64,000 nt of DNA, taken from positions 3,201 to 67,200 of the forward strand of contig JACJYO010000015.1 in assembly GCA_020636075.1 (NCBI GenBank), in the 5' to 3' direction. The position numbers and the translations under genes were made by a program. Position 1 is the stretch's first letter. Each line of letters opens with the position of its first letter. Source of the stretch: Lewinellaceae bacterium. GTDB lineage: Bacteria; Bacteroidota; Bacteroidia; Chitinophagales; Saprospiraceae. Shown piece by piece: positions 17,601-24,708 of this stretch. The notes under the pieces were generated by a model. That model worked only from the letters and a program-made list of their open reading frames with translations. It did no database searches and had not been told where the DNA came from.

Positions 17601-17704
17601 AAGCGGTTTTGGTACAAAAAAAAATCCCATCTCATCCGGTAAGTGGTGAAATAGGATAGGGCGGTTTCGGGGCTAATATACGATTTCCGCCCGCAGGAAA
17701 ACAA
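14606..17704 (-). CDS. T9SS-exported GH13 alpha-amylase-like glycoside hydrolase
   Basis: The open frame has 1032 codons. After the leader come an N-terminal beta domain, an Ig-like/CBM48-like module (VIHLLGDFNDWKPDNNYQL) and a GH13 barrel. The four GH13 regions are visible: MDVVFNQ near 16030, GFRFDLSKGF near 15815 with the nucleophile Asp, VILEHF near 15685 with the acid/base Glu, and MESHDEER near 15485 with the third Asp. It should hydrolyse alpha-glucans at the cell surface. The C-terminus (VYPNPVRDQFFVDF ... GMYLVRVGNSVRKV) is a type A T9SS sorting domain, extended by TRTAGSR encoded by a REP-like hairpin. The start is uncertain: the signal-peptide region is interrupted by a GC-rich inverted repeat (17403-17517), after which GFLLLLLPLHLTAQ remains as hydrophobic core. 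Candidate starts include 17704, MKLLPF upstream of the repeat, and an ATG within the repeat. Confidence 0.87.
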   Translation of the reverse strand: MFSCGRKSYISPETALSYFTTYRMRWDFFLYQNRFCMKYLPSIMKLLPFRGANLRLMISSLFQPHPHPLPPGGGGLALTLLKIWNERRLPSPWGEGMGVGFLLLLLPLHLTAQVSCIPVFPKTADDVTITFDATQGNGALVGTSPVYAHLGVITNQSSSPSDWKHVTTTWGVADPVGAMTNAGANLWTKSFNIKSFFNIQPGETVQSLAMVFRSTDGSKVGRATDGSDIFYTVYPDNIGLQTAIVTPTAELLLTTAGSQIPVKAASTNPATLSLYDNGSPVYTTNGTLLETTLTAANGVHTVEVVAEANGDSDTARFTYIVPASQAPENPPAGTQYGINYIDDTTVRLQLYAPGKQVIHLLGDFNDWKPDNNYQLKRNALNNIWWIELTGLTPGQPYRFQYLVDGVLKIADPLSTLVLDPWNDGFIPPLTYPNLLPYPAGKTFGMVSVLQTAQPTFNWQATNYTRPKKTDLVVYELLLRDFIDRHDYATLLDTLDYLEKLGITAIELMPVSEFEGNISWGYNPSFHKALDKYYGTAEDFKRFIDACHQRNIAVIMDVVFNQATGLSPLAQLYWDAANNRPAANNPWLNPIAKHEFNVFNDFNHESALTKIYVKNCLEYWIREFKIDGFRFDLSKGFTQKNTLGNVGAWGQYDGSRVAIWKNYADFMWSVDPEIYVILEHFADNDEEKELAEYGMMLWGNMYGAYKDVALGFSSGTSADLRWVSHTQRGWNAPHLIGYMESHDEERIAYECLTFGNNSIPSYNVRSSIVAMRRLEMLANLLYTVPGPKMLWEFGELGYDFSINRCVDGTVNNCRLDPKPIRWDFVDDPYRRRLHDVTAALLHLRTTQDLFETSDFQLNIGSGQVKNIYLNSAGMNAVVMANVGMTATTANLNFQHTGTWYEYYTGNTLDVTNAATDINLGPGEYRLYLDQFVPVPGGLNTTSASVADGAANDLEVYPNPVRDQFFVDFTLREKSPVQVAVYDLTGRLMASIWSGELPAGAQQFRVDATAWAPGMYLVRVGNSVRKVTRTAGSR
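17403..17517. repeat. GC-rich inverted repeat inserted in the GH13 leader
   Basis: A 25-bp arm at 17403-17427 is perfectly complementary to 17493-17517. Inner blocks of CCCCTCCCC and GGGGAGGGG add further pairing. The element is translated in frame within the GH13 reading frame as a Pro/Gly-rich segment (PHPHPLPPGGGG and SPWGEGMGVG). This type of C/G-rich palindrome is a dispersed repeat in many Bacteroidota genomes. Confidence 0.8.
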
Positions 17705-17816
17705 GCGCTGCGCCGTCTGAATCTTCGCCTGCTGAAATCCGGCAAAAAAAAATTCAATCCAGCTGTAATTTTTACGCCGCTCCTGTTACTAATAAGCCAA
17801 ACTGACTTTTAAACGC

Positions 17817-18323
17817 ATGACAACACCCGAACAGGTTTTCCTGCAGCAGCTCGAAACGAATATGGGCATCGTTCATAAAATCGTCCTGCTGTATGTCGAC
17901 CATCCCGACGACCGGCGCGACCTGCAGCAGGAAATCCTTTACCAGGCTTGGAAGGCATTTCCGGGGTTCCAGGGCCGGTCTAAGTTCTCCACCTGGTTAT
18001 ACCGGATCAGCCTGAATACTGTACTGACCTACCGGCGGCGTCAAAACACCACTACCGAAAGTTTGGAACACATTCGGGAACAACCGGTGGCGGCGCCAGA
18101 ATCCACCGACAATGCCGAACGCCTGCACCAGGCCATCCGTCAACTGCCGGAAACCGAACGCGCCCTCGTAGTGCTCCAACTCGACGGCTTCAGCAACGAA
18201 GACATTGCCGACATCACCGGCCTGACGAAAAACCATGTAGCCGTCAAACTGCATCGCATTAAAAATGAACTTATTAAACGCCTTAATTATGGATCTTCAA
18301 CAGGAATGGAACCGGCTGAATGA
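17817..18323 (+). CDS. ECF-type RNA polymerase sigma factor
   Basis: The 168-residue protein has the normal ECF length and only regions 2 and 4. Region 2 includes HPDDRRDLQQEILYQAWKAF and FSTWLYRISLNTVLTYRRR (regions 2.1-2.4). Region 4 includes LPETERALVVLQLDGFSNEDI and the helix-turn-helix DITGLTKNHVAVKLHRIK, which reads the -35 box. It directs core polymerase to a stress or surface regulon that cannot be named here. The downstream membrane-protein gene starts 35 bases before its stop, so the two are translationally coupled, as expected for a sigma factor and its controlling membrane protein. No autoregulated promoter consensus was identified. Confidence 0.92.
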   Translation: MTTPEQVFLQQLETNMGIVHKIVLLYVDHPDDRRDLQQEILYQAWKAFPGFQGRSKFSTWLYRISLNTVLTYRRRQNTTTESLEHIREQPVAAPESTDNAERLHQAIRQLPETERALVVLQLDGFSNEDIADITGLTKNHVAVKLHRIKNELIKRLNYGSSTGMEPAE

Positions 18324-18900
18324 ACGCCATTTTTCGCTCGTCGAGCCGGTACGGCTGGCCGTTTCGGACCTGATGCGGCATCCGGTAGAATCGCCACTCG
18401 CAAAACTGCGCCGCAACGCCCGGATTAATATGGGCTATGCCGTGGCTTTTATCCTGCTTTTTATCGCATTGTTCGTCTTGAATGCGCACCCGTATATCCG
18501 CATTTGCCTGGGCATTTTGATTGTTGCCTACCTGGTGGCCGTGGTTTTTACCGGATACAAACTGCACCGCTTGCCTTCAGTCCCGGCTTTGGATGGCCCC
18601 CTGCTTCCGGTAATGAAGACCTACCATGACCAACTTCGCGCCTGGATCAACTGGCAGGAACGGGTGGCCTTGTTCATCTATCCGATCTCCATTGCCGGCG
18701 GCTTTTTTTTAAGTCTGGCCACCAAAGCCGACCTCGACGTCGCTTTGCACGATCCCAAAACACTGGCCATTTTGATCGCTGCCGTGCTGGTGCTTACGCC
18801 GGCGGGTTTTTGGCTGGCACGCTGGATGAACAATCTGGCTTTCGGCACCTATCTCAATCAACTAAAAATAAATATTGACGTATTGGAAAAACCGGAATAA
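18289..18900 (+). CDS. Four-helix membrane protein, candidate anti-sigma partner
   Basis: The 203-residue product begins at 18289 inside the end of the sigma gene, in another frame. An ATG at 18265 is also possible. Residues 1-50 are a charged cytoplasmic segment (MDLQQEWNRLNERHF, KLRRNARINMGY). Two helices follow (AVAFILLFIALFVL, ICLGILIVAYLVAVVF), then a soluble stretch with LPVMKTYHDQLRAWINWQE, then two more helices ending near LAILIAAVLVLTPAGFWLA. No zinc-binding anti-sigma motif (HxxxCxxC) was found. The idea that it anchors or inhibits the sigma factor rests on overlap and on the charged N-terminal segment only. It is 2 bases from the protease gene, so the three form one operon. Confidence 0.8.
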   Translation: MDLQQEWNRLNERHFSLVEPVRLAVSDLMRHPVESPLAKLRRNARINMGYAVAFILLFIALFVLNAHPYIRICLGILIVAYLVAVVFTGYKLHRLPSVPALDGPLLPVMKTYHDQLRAWINWQERVALFIYPISIAGGFFLSLATKADLDVALHDPKTLAILIAAVLVLTPAGFWLARWMNNLAFGTYLNQLKINIDVLEKPE

Positions 18901-18902
18901 TC

Positions 18903-20015
18903 ATGAAAAAGAAACAGCTTAAACAACTCGCAATCAGCCTGAGCGCCGGTGCAATGGTTGGCTATGCCGGCATGCAACTGGGCCGCTCCCTGGGCGACTT
19001 CATCCCAACCGCAGGCGCAACCCAAAAACTGCTGACCCTTGCCGTCGCCTTGTTTGCCACCTGGTTTGCCCTGGCGTTTCACGAATTGGCGCACCTGCTC
19101 ACCGGGCTTGCCCAGGGGTTTCGTTTCCAGCTCTTTGTGGCCGGCTTCTTTGGTGTAAGACGCCATCCTGAAAACGATACTATTCAGTTGTATTTTAATA
19201 CAGATATGCAGCTGTTCGGGGGCGTAGCGGCCACCCTACCCCGGGCACAGACTAACGACCTGGCCCGGCGCTTCGCCCGCGTTGTACTGGCCGGTCCGCT
19301 TGGTTCACTGTCGCTTGTGTTGCTGGGAAGCCTGACCACCTGGGCACTGTCGGACGGCGCCAGCCTGAGCATCCGCTATCTGGCTTATTTTTCGCTGGTC
19401 AGCGCCGTTGTTTCGGCAGCGCTGTTTTTAGCCACTACCCTACCCCGCCGCACGGGCATGTTTTTTACAGACCGGGCGCGCTATTTCCGACTGATTTCCG
19501 GAGGAAAAACAGCTCAAATCGAACAAGCCATGCTTGAACTAATCGCATTTTTCCAGGCAGGAAAACCGCTCGAAGCAATCGATATGGCGCAGGTTGATCT
19601 TATCCGTGAAGACCCGGATTATGCCCTGTATGCCGATTATTATGCCTTTTATCACCATATGGCCACCGGGAATACCCAGAAAGCGCTCGGGGCCGCCGAA
19701 CGCCTCAGTCAGTTGGCAGACACTATGCCTGTTGCTTTTCGAGCCGAGTTTTGGAAAGAAGTTTGTTTTGCCGCTGCCTACCTCCGGCAAGATGCTGCTG
19801 CCGCAAACGAGTGGTGGGCCAAAATTGAACGGCAGCTGGCAAAACGCGGCGATGTACCAGTACTGCGTCTGAAAGCAGCACTGCACCTCGTAAATGGCCG
19901 GATGGAAGAAGCCCGGCGCCTGGCCCGGCAGGGCTTGGACCAATTGGCCCAAAAAACCATGCGGAATGGCTCGGAACAGCTGGAGTTCCGGTTGCTGGAG
20001 GCTTTGGCACAGTAA
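18903..20015 (+). CDS. M50-like (site-2 protease type) membrane metalloprotease
   Basis: The 370-residue protein starts 2 bases after the preceding stop. The second transmembrane helix carries H60-E61-L-A-H64 (AFHELAHLLTGL), the HExxH zinc motif of intramembrane proteases. A further helix has VVLAGPLGSLSLVLLG, the AGP motif usual in M50 proteins. The usual third zinc ligand (Asp in an LDG motif) was not found, so activity is uncertain. Residues about 195-370 are a soluble helical region (FFQAGKPLEAIDMAQ, QKALGAAERLSQLAD, EEARRLARQGLDQLAQ) resembling TPR hairpins, probably cytoplasmic. Next to a sigma factor and a membrane protein it could carry out regulated intramembrane proteolysis that frees the sigma factor; this is inference from gene order. 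Confidence 0.75.
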   Translation: MKKKQLKQLAISLSAGAMVGYAGMQLGRSLGDFIPTAGATQKLLTLAVALFATWFALAFHELAHLLTGLAQGFRFQLFVAGFFGVRRHPENDTIQLYFNTDMQLFGGVAATLPRAQTNDLARRFARVVLAGPLGSLSLVLLGSLTTWALSDGASLSIRYLAYFSLVSAVVSAALFLATTLPRRTGMFFTDRARYFRLISGGKTAQIEQAMLELIAFFQAGKPLEAIDMAQVDLIREDPDYALYADYYAFYHHMATGNTQKALGAAERLSQLADTMPVAFRAEFWKEVCFAAAYLRQDAAAANEWWAKIERQLAKRGDVPVLRLKAALHLVNGRMEEARRLARQGLDQLAQKTMRNGSEQLEFRLLEALAQ

Positions 20016-20283
20016 CTTGTTTGAAACAGGCTGCGTTTAGTGCGATAACGCATTGGGTTATTGTCGGTGCGACTTGTACGGATTCACATAGTAATTCGAT
20101 CGCTGAGATTAGTGGTAAGACGACTTCGAGTCTAATGTCGTCAACTTTAGGGATGCTATAGTTGATAGGACGCGGAGGACACAGATTTTGCTCAAACCAC
20201 TTTCTTTCATGCATATCTGCGGTCCGATTGCATTTTTTTAAAGATCATTGTACTACGCGACTATACTTTTTTAACGAAAAAAA
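20016..20283. other. Repeat-like gap with decayed hairpin sequence
   Basis: This gap contains ATTGTCGGTGCGACTT near 20058, similar to the stem at 32434, and CAAACCACTTTCTTTCA near 20192, identical to the right end of the 32401-32501 element. A fragment of the cggaggacacaga repeat family also occurs near 20173. It looks like a degraded version of the 32.4-kb foldback. No gene is evident. Confidence 0.45.
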
Positions 20284-20907
20284 ATGGAGACTCCACCGCT
20301 TGCGCACCCCACCAAAGATGAAATCAAAAAATACCGGCACTGGTGGGACAGCCTGACCGAGCCCTGGAAACAGGCCTTCAATGAAGCCTTTTTGCACCAA
20401 TCAAACACCCAATTCCCGCCAGATGAAACCCTGCATCTGATCTGGAACACAGGCCCCTTGCGTTTTGCCGGCCCATCGGCAATGTTTCCCAATACGACAA
20501 TTGCGTTGGATGACCTTTCCGGTGTCGTCCAACTGCCCAATGTGGAAATCCTGGTGGTAACCAACCATAATATTCAGTCCTTAACGGAGATCGCACATAT
20601 GACCGGTCTGAAGTCGCTGTTTGTATTCAGTAATAAATTGCGTTCAATTGAGGGCGTAGAAAACCTGAAAAGCCTGAGAAACCTGTATTTTAACGATAAC
20701 CAGGTGGAATCCTTACGGCCACTGGCAAACCTGACCCAACTGGAGACAATCCATTGCGCGCATAACAAGATCAGCACCCTGGATGGGATCGGCATGGACC
20801 ACAAGGCTGCCCTGGAAAACTTCTATTGCCTGCCCAATGACAACTTGTTGAGCGTTGATGTGCTGGACTTTGAGCGCCGGACACGCATTGCCTGTAAAAA
20901 AGGATAG
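20284..20907 (+). CDS. Leucine-rich repeat protein, cytoplasmic
   Basis: The 207-residue protein has no signal peptide. The first 65 residues (KYRHWWDSLTEPWKQAFNEA) form an acidic helical region that also occurs before LRR tracts in other Bacteroidota proteins. From about residue 80 to 190 there are four to five 22-residue leucine-rich repeats of the SDS22/internalin spacing: VQLPNVEILVVTNHNIQSL, LKSLFVFSNKLRSIEGV, LRNLYFNDNQVESLRPL and LETIHCAHNKISTLDGI. The role is presumably protein binding; the partner is unknown. Start at 20284 is the only ATG giving the full N-terminal region. It stands alone, 160 bases before the tail-collar gene. Confidence 0.8.
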   Translation: METPPLAHPTKDEIKKYRHWWDSLTEPWKQAFNEAFLHQSNTQFPPDETLHLIWNTGPLRFAGPSAMFPNTTIALDDLSGVVQLPNVEILVVTNHNIQSLTEIAHMTGLKSLFVFSNKLRSIEGVENLKSLRNLYFNDNQVESLRPLANLTQLETIHCAHNKISTLDGIGMDHKAALENFYCLPNDNLLSVDVLDFERRTRIACKKG

Positions 20908-21072
20908 CAGGTTGCAGGTATGAATTACCACTTTGTGGTTGCCCATCGCCGACGGATGCATGCTCGAAAAATAAAATTTTTACGGAGTTGAACCGCACAC
21001 CTGTCTTTTATATCCGGGATTCAAACACAGTCAAATCATTCAACCCAATATTAACAATCTAAATCTTTAATT

Positions 21073-21606
21073 ATGGAAGGCACAATGGCAACCATTATCC
21101 TGTTTGCAGGCAATTTTGCACCAAGAGCCTGGGCGTTTTGTGAAGGGCAAATTTTGTCGATCGCGAGCAATACCGCGCTCTTTTCCCTGCTTGGGACGAC
21201 CTACGGCGGCGACGGCAGAACAACCTTTGCCCTGCCTGATTTTCGCGGTCGTGTGCCGGTTGGCGCCGGTCACGGCCCGGGCTTATCCGATATCCATTTA
21301 GGGCAAAAAGGAGGTTCTGAGCACGTCACCATGACAGTGGCCCAAATGCCTGCGCACACGCACCAGGTAACGCCGAAAGTAGCCATCTCGACCGGCAATG
21401 CCACAACCGACGAGCCCGACGGGAATGTCCTGTCCGGAACTGCCGCAAACACCTATGCGCCACCAGCTAACGCCAATGGTCAACTGGCCGGGGTAAGCGC
21501 TACCGAAACATCCGCCGGAGGCAACCAACCGCTGAGTATCGTCCAACCTTATCTTGGAATGCATTTCATCATTTGTATTCAGGGCCTCTTCCCCTCCCGG
21601 AGTTAA
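21073..21606 (+). CDS. Phage tail-collar domain (Mdp-type) protein
   Basis: The 177-residue protein matches the microcystin-dependent protein (MdpB-like) family built around the tail-collar fold. Recognisable marks are LFAGNFAPRAWAFCEGQIL at the N-terminus, GTTYGGDGRTTFALPDFRG, the metal-binding-type HTHQV motif and the C-terminal NQPLSIVQPYLGMHFIIC. The start at 21073 (MEGTMAT) aligns with the usual length. In phages the fold sits at the tail tip and trimerises; the bacterial stand-alone proteins have no settled function and are often in multigene clusters. Here only one copy is present and no tail genes flank it. It is probably not part of a prophage. Confidence 0.88.
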   Translation: MEGTMATIILFAGNFAPRAWAFCEGQILSIASNTALFSLLGTTYGGDGRTTFALPDFRGRVPVGAGHGPGLSDIHLGQKGGSEHVTMTVAQMPAHTHQVTPKVAISTGNATTDEPDGNVLSGTAANTYAPPANANGQLAGVSATETSAGGNQPLSIVQPYLGMHFIICIQGLFPSRS

Positions 21607-21898
21607 GCGGCTTGTGGCTGGCTGACAGCGAACCGCACAAAATCCCGGATTTTTCTGTTTTGAAAAGTCCGGGATATTAATTCCGGACAAACCTCTGATG
21701 CATTGATAATGCCTCCCCTCCGGATAACAGTGAGCCGGCAAATAAAAGTTGTTTGCACTCCACTACTGCCACTCCACCTCCCATTCAAATTGATTCGCTG
21801 TTTTAGATCAATTATCCAAAGCATCGTATCCAATTTGATACATTTGCCTGCCCGCACAATTCGGGCAAACACTGTTTTTTAGGCCTAAATTTTCTGGT

Positions 21899-22348
21899 AT
21901 GAATCTGCTAGCAACCTTAACGCAAGTGATGCCGGTGTTTGGAATTGCGGGAACATTCCTGGTCATACTGGCTTATGACCGAAAAAACCTCGTTGAACGC
22001 GTAAAATCGAAGGGTATCGAAACGGAAGGCACTGTCGTGGAAATGCGCCGCAATCCGGGGAGCCTGTTCGGCGCCGCAGCGGGTGAAGGCGAGGCGCCTG
22101 TGGTTGATTTTACCACAAACTGGGGTACCCACAGACATTATTCAACCAATTACATGCCTGCATATCCGTACAAAGTCGGGCAAAAAGTGCGGCTGTGGTA
22201 TTCCTTTTACAAATCCCGTCGGGATGTTGCCCTTGAAACCGACGTCCCTGGAATTATGCCGGCCGGATTGTTTCGCTGGGGTATATTTTTTTGCCTGCTG
22301 GGTTATCCGTTTTTGCTAAAAAAACTGCTGCTGCTGGGAAATTTTTGA
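21899..22348 (+). CDS. Small membrane protein, DUF3592-like
   Basis: This 149-residue protein has one N-terminal helix (FGIAGTFLVILAYD), a central soluble beta domain (GTVVEMRRNPGS ... VDFTTNWGTHRHYSTNY ... YKVGQKVRLWYSF) and a C-terminal helix (FRWGIFFCLLGYPFLL). The layout fits DUF3592: a small domain held between two membrane passes, with the phrase GxKVxVxY before the second helix. Function is unknown for the family. It lies between the tail-collar protein and a transporter on the same strand, with gaps too large to argue for an operon. Confidence 0.7.
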   Translation: MNLLATLTQVMPVFGIAGTFLVILAYDRKNLVERVKSKGIETEGTVVEMRRNPGSLFGAAAGEGEAPVVDFTTNWGTHRHYSTNYMPAYPYKVGQKVRLWYSFYKSRRDVALETDVPGIMPAGLFRWGIFFCLLGYPFLLKKLLLLGNF

Positions 22349-22496
22349 TCCGCCCGACAGGGTACCCCACACTGGATCAAAACCCCGAAGCTGAATATCT
22401 GCCCCAATTTTTTAATCCTAAATCTGGCGCAGCGAAACTGCTCCTGCACTCGGTGCACCGGTCATTCAAATCCCCCCTATTTTCACCGTTTCAGCT

Positions 22497-23375
22497 ATGC
22501 ATATTTACCTTAAGCTTCTGGCCGTTGCCTGCATCTGGGGCGGTACTTTCATCGCCACACGCATTGCCGCCCAGCATCTGGAACCCTTTGCCGGGGCCTT
22601 CCTGCGTTTTGCTTTTGCCAGTCTGGGTTTGGTTGCCCTGATGATCCTGCGGAAACGCCCCTGGCCGCGACCTGACCGGCAGGGCTGGGTACTGCATTTG
22701 GCACTGGCCTTATTCGGCATCATCGGCTACAATTTTTTCTTTTTCAGTGCCTTGAAAGTATTGCCGGCCAGCCGGGCTTCGCTGTTGGTTGCCTTAAACC
22801 CGGTCATGGTGCTGTTTGCCACGGCGCTTTTTTTTGGTGAAAAACTGCGCTGGCAACAGGTTATCGGCGGACTGATCGCCTTGTTTGGAGCAGTGCTGGT
22901 CATTGCACGGGGCGAGCTCGGCGCGCTGTTCGATCATTTTGGCCGGGGCGAAGCGCTGGCGCTGGGTTGCCCGGCTACCTGGGCGGTGTATACGCTGGTG
23001 AGCCGGCAAATATCTCCGGAGCAGACACCGCTGGCTACCACGGCACTCGTTTGCCTGCTGGGCACTGCCGGCTTGTTTCCCCTGGCGCTCCGGGAAGGGT
23101 TACCGCTGGCGAGCCTGCCGCCTGAAGTTTGGGTTGCGCTGGCCTACCTGGGACTTTTGGGCACCGTGTTGGGTTTCATCTGGTACACCGAAGGTATCCG
23201 CACGATCGGCACTACCCGCACCGCTATTTTTAACAATCTGGTGCCGGTTTTCGGAGTGTTGCTTTCGGTATTGTTGTTGAAAGAACGGGTATCCTGGGAA
23301 GTGCTCCTGGGCGGATTGCTGGTTGTGCTTGGTGTGGCGGTGATCAACGTAACGCCGTCTGGCAGACGGCGTTAA
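22497..23375 (+). CDS. EamA/DMT-family transporter
   Basis: The 292-residue inner-membrane protein has ten hydrophobic helices formed by two EamA repeats. The first runs from LKLLAVACIWGGTFIATRI to VIGGLIALFGAVLVIARGE, the second from LALGCPATWAVYTLVSRQI to VLLGGLLVVLGVAVINV. Tryptophan-Gly-Gly-Thr near the first helix and the ASLLVALNPVMVLFA stretch are typical of the drug/metabolite exporter group. Substrate unknown. The C-terminal tail TPSGRRR and the stop codon are encoded by a REP-like hairpin (23350-23374), so the native end was probably VINV or nearby. Confidence 0.9.
   Translation: MHIYLKLLAVACIWGGTFIATRIAAQHLEPFAGAFLRFAFASLGLVALMILRKRPWPRPDRQGWVLHLALALFGIIGYNFFFFSALKVLPASRASLLVALNPVMVLFATALFFGEKLRWQQVIGGLIALFGAVLVIARGELGALFDHFGRGEALALGCPATWAVYTLVSRQISPEQTPLATTALVCLLGTAGLFPLALREGLPLASLPPEVWVALAYLGLLGTVLGFIWYTEGIRTIGTTRTAIFNNLVPVFGVLLSVLLLKERVSWEVLLGGLLVVLGVAVINVTPSGRRR
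23350..23374. repeat. REP-like hairpin, CCGTCT family, forming a gene end
   Basis: TAACGCCGTCT (23350-23360), loop GGC, then AGACGGCGTTA (23364-23374). It contains the last codons and part of the TAA stop of the EamA gene. Three more copies lie at 29938-30038. Confidence 0.85.
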
Positions 23376-23505
23376 AAAGAGACAGTCCCCAAAGGTGACT
23401 TTTACCAATAATAGCACTAGGAAACACCAAATTCATTAGGCGTTTAAGTGCTCTTGATAGTGAAAAAACAACCATGCGACAGCCTCAAAAGAAATACACG
23501 TTCAT

Positions 23506-24708
23506 TCAGCGCACAATGGCCAACGGGCAAACCCAAGCTTTTCCTTCCCGGTCAACGGCCAGTACTTGGTAATATCCAGCCTTCAAATCTTGAATATGCA
23601 TGCCCGCCGTAGCCATCCCCTGCACCTTCTTCAATTGCCTGCCCAACAGGTCCACGACCCGGATTTCAACCAAATTCAACGAAACATCCCAGTCAACCCA
23701 ATCTGTTGCCGGGTTGGGCCGGAGTTGAAAGGACGAAATAGCAGCTGGTCTATCAACCGTCGGTATTGGATTGTCCACCACATTAAATATGATCGTGCGC
23801 CGGACGGCACTCAGTAAAAAACTATCGCGGTATTCCCGGTATTCAATAGCTGCCAAATACTGCCCAATCCGGCGCGGGATGCCGGTAATCAGGCCGGTCA
23901 CCGAATCGATCTGCACAACCGGATCACCTGCCAGGGGGGCCTGCGGGCTGTATTCGGGCTCGATAAAAGGACATTCGGCATAAGGCGGTCCGCAGGGCGG
24001 TGTCGGAATAGCGCCATCACAGGCATACAAAGAGGGTGGTTGCAAAGCCGAACCGCCACCCGAGTAGGGGGCTGCGAAACGGTATTCAAGTTTATCCCCA
24101 TCGGGGTCAGTGGCTGATTGTGACAGGTTCACGGGTTGGTGAATACACAGTGCCGTGGTGGGCCAGTCCGGTAACTCCGGGCTGGAATTGTTTTCGTACA
24201 TGGCCATTGCAGTGAGTTCCACCATGAACGTGGAGCCTACTTCGCCGGGGTTAATGATGTTTGAAAGCGTTTGCGTCAGGCAGCAGCGTTGGTATATGAT
24301 GAAATAGCTGTCATCGGTCGGCTGCAGGAGGCGTTCGAACTTGTAGCTGCCCTTTTCCAGGCAGAGATTGAAAGTGGCGTCCATGCAATTGGCACCATAA
24401 TTCAGTTTTTCAATGCTGTCGACCGTCACTTCAAATGCACTCACCAAGACAGCCTGGTCCCAGGCGCCGCGATAAATGGCAAGTTGGGCCGGATCATCAA
24501 AGGCAGCGCCGCCGCCAAAGCAGTCGCGATACAGGTTCAGGGTAAACGCGTAGCGTTTTTCACCGGAAATCTGTGTGCTGAGATAGCGGTAAGAGAGTTC
24601 GCCGCCGACAATATGCCGGCTCCAGGTTTTGAGGGGTGAAAACAGGAAAAATGCCAGGAGAAACAGGAAAAAAGCAGGTTTAGGAAGCCTGTTCATGTAT
24701 AGCAGCAT
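23506..24708 (-). CDS. T9SS-exported surface protein with HIVGGEL-type N-terminal domain
   Basis: The 400-residue protein has a signal peptide (RLPKPAFFLFLLAFFLF) followed by RHIVGGELSYRYLS. This N-terminal module is common in large Bacteroidota gliding- or adhesion-associated proteins. Paired cysteines (RDCFGGGA, GANCMDATFNLCL, QRCCLTQTL) suggest disulfides outside the cell. A cadherin-like segment (ATDPDGDKLEYRF ... GLITGIPRRIGQYLAAIE) precedes a T9SS type A sorting domain (FQLRPNPATDWVDWDV ... LKAGYYQVLAVD). Its ATG overlaps the upstream gene's stop as TAATG, so it is translationally coupled to the BNR-repeat protein. M5 is an alternative start. It is probably a cell-surface structural or binding protein. 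Confidence 0.85.
   Translation of the reverse strand: MLLYMNRLPKPAFFLFLLAFFLFSPLKTWSRHIVGGELSYRYLSTQISGEKRYAFTLNLYRDCFGGGAAFDDPAQLAIYRGAWDQAVLVSAFEVTVDSIEKLNYGANCMDATFNLCLEKGSYKFERLLQPTDDSYFIIYQRCCLTQTLSNIINPGEVGSTFMVELTAMAMYENNSSPELPDWPTTALCIHQPVNLSQSATDPDGDKLEYRFAAPYSGGGSALQPPSLYACDGAIPTPPCGPPYAECPFIEPEYSPQAPLAGDPVVQIDSVTGLITGIPRRIGQYLAAIEYREYRDSFLLSAVRRTIIFNVVDNPIPTVDRPAAISSFQLRPNPATDWVDWDVSLNLVEIRVVDLLGRQLKKVQGMATAGMHIQDLKAGYYQVLAVDREGKAWVCPLAIVR

Noticed and set aside
20284..20907. Internalin-like secreted virulence factor
   Set aside because: The LRR spacing fits, but there is no signal peptide, cell-wall anchor or T9SS signal, so it is described as a cytoplasmic LRR protein.
21073..21606. 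Prophage remnant suggested by the tail-collar protein
   Set aside because: No other phage gene is nearby, and stand-alone Mdp-type proteins are common on bacterial chromosomes.
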